Below are positions 1-64,000 of a DNA stretch of 64,000 nt, piece after piece. The position numbers and the translations under genes were made by a program. Source of the DNA: Nomia melanderi (taxonomy: Eukaryota; Arthropoda; Insecta; Hymenoptera; Halictidae); NCBI RefSeq assembly GCF_051020985.1, contig NC_134999.1:10478001-10542000 (forward strand). The letters are read 5' to 3'. Numbering within the stretch: position 1 is the stretch's first letter; the number at the start of each line of letters is the position of its first letter. The notes beneath the pieces were generated by a model. It worked only from the letters and a program-made list of their open reading frames with translations. It made no database searches and had not been told where the DNA came from.

Positions 1-682
1 TTTTGAACGTTTAATCGATACGTACCGACACGTTGTCTGAGAAAACGGAGATTTAAATTAAGAAGCAGAAAACAAATTGTACATACGAGTGACATGACTT
101 CGGAACGACTATCGCACATAAATGTATCTAATAATTATTTAATATATTGCAGATATAAATGGCATTAATTTCTTTGTTTACATTTTCTTTTTGCACTTTA
201 TGCCTGAACCGCTTGTATTTTGTAGCTGTAAGTTAATCGATTAGTTCTTATGTAGAATGACTATCTTTCAGACAGAACGTTGAATTCTGCATCCCTGCAT
301 GTTATACAATCGTTACGGCAAACCATTGAAAAATCATTTCGTCTGACTCTATAATTAAAACACTTCGGGGGAAGGGCGATAAATATTACTAGTAAACAAC
401 ACATGTGATAATTGATTACTCACCAGTTCATATAGTTACAGTTTACTTATTGTTAGTTGCTTGAAAACGCTAGAAAGCATGTTTCTTTAAATTTAAAATA
501 TGCTAATTTCCCGCAATGTGAACGCCATCTACGTTCAAATGCTGAAGTTATTAGCACAGCTTAAATCTATCTATATAATGTAACTCAGTGTCGGTATTTT
601 AGAACCATATAGAAAATCATATGATAAAAAGAGAACTATATGGAAAATTACACTTTATGATAGTCCCTTGCACATTTATCCA

Positions 683-812
683 CCAATGGCGCCACTTGCC
701 ATTTCTTTCTCATGTCACAGGTTGGAAATACGTATGTAAATATTTGGCAATGAGAAGGACAAAAATATCCGGTTTGAAGTTTAAGCATTCTCGCTATAGG
801 TGGCGCCACCAA
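683..812. promoter_or_regulatory. pair of CTCF-like motifs
   Basis: The palindromic core TGGCGCCA occurs at 687-694 and again at 801-808. The second copy sits in AGGTGGCGCCACC (798-810), which resembles the insect CTCF core AGGTGGCGC. The first, read on the minus strand, is AAGTGGCGCCA. The pair is 114 bp apart in otherwise AT-rich DNA, which makes the GC-rich cores stand out. Binding is inferred from motif resemblance only. E2F-type factors also recognise GGCGCC cores. Confidence 0.35.
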
Positions 813-966
813 ACCCGGATAAGGAACTGGGATTTTTTAAATTATTTTTTTTTAATAATTATTACCGTAATGACTTTTTCGTAGATCAGACAGGACTATC
901 GGAATGAACAATTAATTATAACATTTAGATTTATTATACAAAGAAAACATTTAACTCTGTTAGTAA

Positions 967-1083
967 TTCTGAAAAGGAAAATCAAAATCCTAGATTAGAC
1001 TACCTTACTTATTCTGAAAAGGAAAATCAAAATCCTAGACTAGACTACCTTACTTATTCTGAAAGGGAAAATCAAAATCCTAG
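967..1083. repeat. 45-bp tandem repeat, about 2.6 copies
   Basis: Copies begin at 967, 1012 and 1057, each opening with TTCTGAAA. The first two differ by one base (GATTAG versus GACTAG), and the third has GAAAGGG in place of GAAAAGG and stops at CCTAG. The near identity suggests a recent duplication. No coding role is apparent. Confidence 0.9.
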
Positions 1084-1372
1084 TCCTCATTCCTGTAGAT
1101 CTATTACCAACACGGAGAGCCGATTGAGCGGATTTCAAATGAGAAAAGGCGAACTTTACAGACGTTGCATGTTATGACATGCCGATCGGCTTCGACTCGC
1201 TCATAACCCAACTAAACAGCTAGAACAGTTAATATACAAAATTAGTTAAAACAGTTGGTCAAAAAATTAAATTTTTAACACTACAGAATTAATTACCGAT
1301 TGGGAGAGATACTCAGAGCAGTTTCTGCTTCTTGTAATGAGATGGCTCTGCTACTCGACGTTGTGTTTTAAT

Positions 1373-1393
1373 ATGGCTGCTACGTCCACGTGA
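1373..1393 (+). other. possible short uORF ahead of the CCDC86-like CDS
   Basis: ATG GCT GCT ACG TCC ACG TGA encodes six residues (MAATST), 66 bases before the main ATG. It would act as an upstream ORF if transcription starts to its left, which the sequence alone cannot show. Confidence 0.25.
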
Positions 1394-1459
1394 ATACCTA
1401 ACCAAATTTGATTGTTTACACATGGAAGTATATTAAGCGGTTGTAATAATAATTTCATT

Positions 1460-2091
1460 ATGGGTGAAGATACAAGTACGGTTGAAAAAGTCACGAGAAT
1501 GGAAGATATTCTCAGTGATAGTCCTATAGTTGTGGATAAAGATACTTCAAATACAGAAGAAGTAAAAATCAAAAAAGGAAAAGCATTAGAAATACAAATT
1601 CCAAAAGGTAAACCAAAATCTGGTAGAGTATGGAAGGAACAGAAGAAAAGGTGTGTACAGTGCTACTTGTTTAACTTTTATTCTGTTGAACACACTTGAA
1701 TGTACTTGTTTGTCATGCATAGGTTCTCTTCTATTATCAAAACTCGTGGAATACGTTTGTCATTTGAGAAGAAGCAGAAACTGAGGAATGACCTACAAAG
1801 GGTAAAAGACATGTCTCGGGCAATCAAAGCACAGAAACATGCAGAAAAAGAAGCTAAGAAGCAAAGGAGAATTGCAAATTTGAAGCGTGCTGAAGAGAAC
1901 CAGAAGAAGGGTGAAGTTGTACAAGTGGTAAGTAAACTATAAATTAGTGAATTAAATAGAAAAGTTACAAGCGTATAAAAATACATATAAAACTAATGTT
2001 CTTGTTTTAGATCACAAACACTGCAAAACTAAAGAACATAAAGAAAAAGCATTTGAGAACGATACAAAAAAGAGACACCCTTAATTTATAA
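1460..2091 (+). CDS. CCDC86 / Cgr1-family nucleolar rRNA-processing protein
   Basis: Three exons, 1460-1650, 1723-1927 and 2011-2091, join to 477 bases encoding 158 residues. Both introns are GT-AG (donors AAAAG|GTGTGT and GTG|GTAAGT; acceptors GCATAG and TTTTAG). The first interrupts an Arg codon. The family core is clear: GKPKSGRVWKEQKKR, then FSSIIKTRGIRLSFEKK, a long basic coiled coil, EVVQV, and the C-terminal KKKHLRTIQKRDTL signature. The family (yeast Cgr1, human CCDC86/cyclon) is nucleolar and works in 60S subunit biogenesis. The N-terminal 50 residues are acidic and poorly conserved, as is usual. I chose the ATG at 1460 because the frame further upstream opens only with non-ATG codons. 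The protein is about the size of fungal Cgr1 and much shorter than vertebrate CCDC86, which has a long extra N-terminal region. Confidence 0.92.
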
Positions 2092-2208
2092 CAATGTTAA
2101 TAAAATGAAATTACATTAACTTGTATATGCTTAATTTTATATATTGTAAAATATTTTATAGTAAAATAAAATAGCTTAAAACATAAAGAAAAATGATTAT
2201 TCATAATA
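2092..2208. other. 117-bp convergent 3' intergenic gap
   Basis: The CCDC86-like stop ends at 2091 and the helicase stop ends at 2209 on the other strand. AATAAA at 2099-2104 suits the plus-strand gene. No canonical AATAAA is visible on the minus strand here, so the helicase transcript must use a variant signal or run into its neighbour. The two 3' UTRs probably overlap. Confidence 0.75.
2099..2104 (+). terminator. polyadenylation signal of the CCDC86-like gene
   Basis: A canonical AATAAA hexamer begins 8 bases after the stop codon of the plus-strand gene. That is close, but not unusual for a compact insect gene. Confidence 0.5.
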
Positions 2209-60502
<58,294 letters not shown>

Positions 60503-60657
60503 CTGCAATCATAAGTATAACTGTTCACCAATTCTTACGGCTAAACATTTAAACCATTATAAAAGTGATGAAAAGAATTTAGATAAGCAACCTACAGAGT
60601 CAACTACAGAATAACATAACCTCATCGCGGGAAATTGTCACGTGTGTGATTACAAAC

Positions 60658-60992
60658 CTGCTTTCTTTGAACCACTCTTCGACGTTGAATTTAATCACTA
60701 GATAAATGATGTATCCAATTACTGCAGTAATCACATAAGCCACGATCATCAGTTATCGATAATTAATGAAATGCGAAGCACTTGACAGCACAAATATAAC
60801 ATATGAGTTCCCCACCTTTATCGTACCTTAATTAAACTTACCGTGGTCACCTTTGTACCACAATGTACCGTATTTGCCGTACTGTACTTTAGAGTATATA
60901 TCTTGACATTCTTCACAAACAATCGAATACAAAAAAACAGAAACTACACGTGCAAACAGAAACGCTGAAGCTTCTTTTGAATCAAACCACAT
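60658..60992 (-). CDS. candidate upstream exons of the helicase gene (hydrophobic N-terminus)
   Basis: Exon A (60992-60842) opens with ATG TGG TTT and ends at a strong donor, CACG|GTAAGTTT. Exon B (60721-60658) follows the acceptor ATTACTGCAG and ends AGCAG|GTTTGT, a donor class also used at 2488. Joining A, B and the exon at 60502 keeps one frame open for 72 codons straight into the MSKL start, giving a 994-residue product. The added part has a hydrophobic stretch (about residues 10-25), a CEEC pair, and a second hydrophobic segment VIGYIIYLVI followed by NVEEWFKES. I do not recognise it. Alternatives: these are 5'-UTR exons that happen to be open, or the start of a separate small membrane-protein gene. 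A shorter start at ATG 60749 within exon B read-through is also possible. Confidence 0.35.
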
Positions 60993-61009
60993 AAACAACT
61001 TAGTCTAAC

Positions 61010-61031
61010 CACGTGACTATTACGTCACGTG
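61010..61031. promoter_or_regulatory. E-box and CRE-like cluster, probable helicase promoter
   Basis: CACGTG occurs at 61010-61015 and 61026-61031. The second overlaps TACGTCA (61021-61027), so the block reads TTACGTCACGTG, a combined CREB/ATF and E-box element. A third CACGTG lies at 60639-60644. The cluster sits 18-39 bp upstream of the first candidate ATG at 60992. If the start site lies downstream of it, exon A would be mostly 5' UTR. Confidence 0.4.
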
Positions 61032-61200
61032 CATGCATTTCAGGATACCTCGCAAGAACCTGTGGTCATTCAATTTTTTAATAAAAACAATAATTTAAAA
61101 ACATTATGCGACAAAAGTAAATAGTCAAAAAATAGTATTTACTACTATTCTTGGCATTTAGGTAAATTTGAACCGACGAAATCCTCGAAATCTCACGAAA
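61032..61200. other. short AT-rich gap between the upstream gene and the helicase promoter
   Basis: AT-rich and probably the 3' UTR and cleavage region of the minus-strand gene ending at 61201. No canonical AATAAA is seen in the minus-strand sense. Confidence 0.4.
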
Positions 61201-61267
61201 TCAGTCGAGAAAGGGATCCCTCTGCTTCAGTTTCCGATCTTTTCGTTCCCTAGATGATGAATTGCGC
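61201..61267 (-). CDS. probable last coding exon of an unidentified upstream gene
   Basis: On the minus strand a strong acceptor (GAAATTTATGTTTCAG) opens a 67-base exon. Entered in phase 2 it reads 21 residues, RNSSSRERKDRKLKQRDPFLD, then TGA at 61203-61201 (residues listed here from separate codons; the first Arg follows the split codon). It is charged and ends in a DPF-type tripeptide, of the kind that binds endocytic adaptors when in a cytosolic protein. The other two frames stop early. I do not recognise the gene. The preceding exon must lie to the right, possibly outside the window. A donor at 63239 (CCGCCG|GTAAGA) has a compatible phase but no clear acceptor. Confidence 0.4.
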
Positions 61268-63874
61268 CTGAAACATAAATTTCCAAACTATACGAGATTG
61301 GACAGGTGGAAAGGCTGAGACCCTTGCTCTTAATTTCGAAGTAGATTCGTCGACCTTCATAGAGGAGACACGTCTCCTTCAGGGAATATAATTTCCTGGT
61401 CGTGATTTATGCTTCTCGGTCGGTCCAACGTATCAAACTTCTGATTTACGTGGCTGTTATGCCGGAGTTTCGAAAGCGGGCCCCGTCAAAGGGGCCAACG
61501 GAATTTAAAAGCCATCCGAGCGCGCGTGCGACCGGAATAAGGAATTTCATCGAGCCTATGGAGCATCTCGCGCCGGCACGAGTCTTTATCAAATTATCCG
61601 AGGTTCCCACGCGCGCTTTCTCTCGTTCGCCATCCGCCTGAAGAGGAGCGTAGGACGTCCGCATCACGTATGTGTAATGAAATTACCCGACTCGGCGAGC
61701 ATTTTCAGCGTACGTTCCTCCTACCGAACGGTCTTGACGTAGAGCTTTCGCGTTTTCACACGGTTACGATGTGTATCTTAATGATAACACGTTACGCGAT
61801 AACAAAAATTCTTCGAACGGTCTTGTCTGGCCTCCACCTCGATGAATCTTCGTGAAAGTCAAGTTAAAAGAGAAAACCAGGGTGCCAGGCAAGCTAAATT
61901 AATTATTTTCGATGCTTTTTTTGGTAGGTTTTAATAGATATCCTTTAAATTTTTTAATTTCAGGCGCATGATCTTCGTCAACATGAAAATGAAATATTTT
62001 TCTACTTTTTCAAGAAACTTGGGTCTCTCCTGCGAACGCTAATTAGCTTCTCACGGAGCCGTGTAAGTACCCGCGGATGCACCGAGAATGTTTCAGTTCG
62101 ATTCAGCCGCTCCCGGTGGAAGGGAACAACGTTCTCTGTTGTGGGAGAAAGGTACACGACGACATAATCGTACCGAAACCGTACGTTCGTGAACATCGCG
62201 TCGTATACTCGAGCGAAATTCAATTGATCCTTCGACGCTGCTTCCACCGCCATCGGTTTTATGTCCTGGAGTTTCGGTACAATGTATCTTTATCGCGGCA
62301 GAGAAGACACAGACGCGTCCCCGCGATTTTACGATCCGAAAATTGTGATTCACCTCCTTCTTTCCCGGCGTCTCGCCGCTTCCACCGCCGGGCCGAAGAT
62401 TCACGTTGCCTTGCGAGCCCAGCCATTGGACTGTAAATTATGCACACCCGGTACGATGCCCATAAAACAGGCCGGAGGGTCCCACGGAGTCATTACTGGA
62501 AAGTGTGGCAAATTGCGTGTAACACCCCTCCCGAAACTGACAAAGCACCGGACGGGGCCTTTATGCGTCGCTAACCGCCGCGATATTTCGAGTTGGGATT
62601 CAACTCTTTTTCCTTGTTCGCAGCGAAAACAGCTCCTGCGTCGTCGAACAACAATCGCGACGAAGCAATTAAGCGCGCGCTAATGTCGATCGAACATCGA
62701 CGAAAACGGAGTTCAGAGAAACTTGCGTTTCTTGCACGGATTTCCGACTTGTCACGCCCTTCTCGGAACGCGTTCCCGACCCCTGTGCGACAGACAACAT
62801 CGACGGTTATAATAACAACAACAATCGGTACTTCGATAAATTAACACGGCCACGTCCAATTAATCAACGGAGAACGGTGGGGTGGGGACGTAATGTCGAT
62901 GGGTGATTTCGAGCGGGCTGTCCTTTGACCGTGCGTTAATGCATCCAGGTTGGGACATGAAATATCTTCGACAAAGGCATTGAAAATATTTCCAATCCCG
63001 CGGGAAGGGTGAGAAAAGCGGAGAGTCGAGATTTAAGGGGAAGAAATCATAGGCACACGAGGTATGGACGAAAAAGGGGGGGGGAGAGAGAGAGAAGAAA
63101 AAATGAACGGCAGAGATTCCCCTTGATATCCCGTGGTCACCCTATGCGAATCCGGAGAATCAAGCTTTCTCGTGGCCAAGAAACCTCGCAACAGCAGCAA
63201 CAGCGGCAGAGAGAAATATGAAATATAAATAAAACATATTCTTACCGGCGGCAAGTGCAATAAAAATGCGGGGAGATCAAGAGGGATGCAAGAGGAATAC
63301 GTAATGGGGTCTTCTTTTCTGCTCTGCCTCCCCTTCGCCGCTGCTCTCTATCTCGTATCTCTTTTACCGGTCGACTATGCCCTTCCTTTCTCCTGCTTCG
63401 GTTTTATTCCTCTTCCTCCCTTCTACCCTCGTGCCGGGCAGCAGTCGAAACACGCAGTAAATTTTGAATCCTGCGTGATGAGTGCATCGCGGATCCTTAT
63501 ACAGATTCACGTTTTCATGGACAAATTGATGAAAAATGAAGTTTAATTCGATACGTCTTACCTCTATAAACATGTTTGCTCGGAAAAGAAACATATGTAA
63601 TTTGTGCTCGACGTTATTTGGACTTATATTTTGATGGAAATCGTTTAGTAATGTTTGTTGGAAACGCACAACGATCAGTGATGAGTTTCAATTGGCATAG
63701 AGTCTGCGGTTGACCCAAAAACTATTCATCCTTTATTAATATACTCCTGAAGCCTCTTGTTTTATGATACCAAAAGTGTATATAATTTCTTTTCGTGGTA
63801 GAAACTTAAGGACTACTTTAGTATTAATAAGTTTGATCCTGATACAGAAGGAAGGTCATAAGACAAGGAGTTAA
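61268..63874 (-). other. probable intron of the upstream minus-strand gene
   Basis: If the exon at 61201-61267 is real, this is intron sequence. It is CpG-rich from 61.4 to 63.2 kb. Good minus-strand donors occur at 63239 (CCG|GTAAGA) and 63553 (GAG|GTAAGA), but neither has a convincing acceptor, so no exon is claimed. A G/GA run lies at 63077-63095. Confidence 0.35.
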
Positions 63875-64000
63875 ATGCCGTCAGCGAATCATCGCAGGAA
63901 GAGATACCTCGATATTTTCGAGAGTGGAGTTCGAGCCGCGAAAGATCACCTCGAGATCTTCCAGAACTCTCCAACCATTCTCCACCCGGTCCCGAAGTTG
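63875..64000 (+). other. edge segment open on both strands
   Basis: Plus strand: ATG at 63875 stays open for 42 codons to the window end (reads MPSANHRRKRYLDIFESG and on). Minus strand: the same bases read LRDRVENGWRVLEDLEVIFR and on to a possible donor ENIE|GTATCT. Both look protein-like, both have high GC at third positions, and at most one is real. The minus reading fits the strand of the upstream gene, but its phase does not join directly to the exon at 61267. Confidence 0.2.

Larger units (their letters stand above)
1..1372. other. AT-rich region upstream of the CCDC86-like gene
   Basis: No convincing coding exon was seen on either strand. The stretch is AT-rich. It holds two CTCF-like motifs (687-694 and 798-810) and a 45-bp tandem repeat (967-1083). 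The promoter of the gene starting at 1460 should lie in its last few hundred bases, but no TATA box is obvious. Confidence 0.6.

Overview
This is eukaryotic nuclear DNA, almost certainly from an insect and most likely a bee, wasp or ant. The order is inferred from three things: compact genes with introns of 56-155 bases, strong swings between AT-rich DNA and CpG-rich blocks full of purine tracts, and an intact FANCJ/BRIP1-type helicase. No species is claimed.

Left end (1-5035). After 1.4 kb of AT-rich DNA with a 45-bp tandem repeat and two CTCF-like sites comes a three-exon plus-strand gene for a CCDC86/Cgr1-family nucleolar protein (1460-2091). Tail to tail with it, only 117 bases from stop to stop, are the last eleven coding exons of a minus-strand FANCJ/BRIP1-like Fe-S DNA helicase (5035-2209).

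Middle (5036-59726). The first two certain coding exons of that helicase (60502-59727), including the Q motif and Walker A, lie 54.7 kb away on the same strand. The exon at 59838-59727 ends in phase 1 and the exon at 5035 starts in the matching phase. With every exon joined, the frame stays open for 922 residues. The middle is therefore one giant intron. I found no convincing complete gene in it. It holds CpG-rich blocks, microsatellites, a perfect GC hairpin and one well-formed 36-base minus-strand microexon (15620-15585) whose phase fits the giant intron exactly.

Right end (59727-64000). Two further small candidate exons (60992-60842 and 60721-60658) precede the helicase and splice in frame into it. 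They would add a hydrophobic, membrane-type N-terminus. E-box and CRE-like motifs lie just upstream. At 61267-61201 is what looks like the last coding exon of another minus-strand gene, most of which lies beyond the window. The last 126 bases are open on both strands.

How the genes relate: the helicase is a genome-maintenance enzyme and CCDC86 is a ribosome-biogenesis factor. They share a 3' intergenic gap, but nothing in the sequence ties their functions together.
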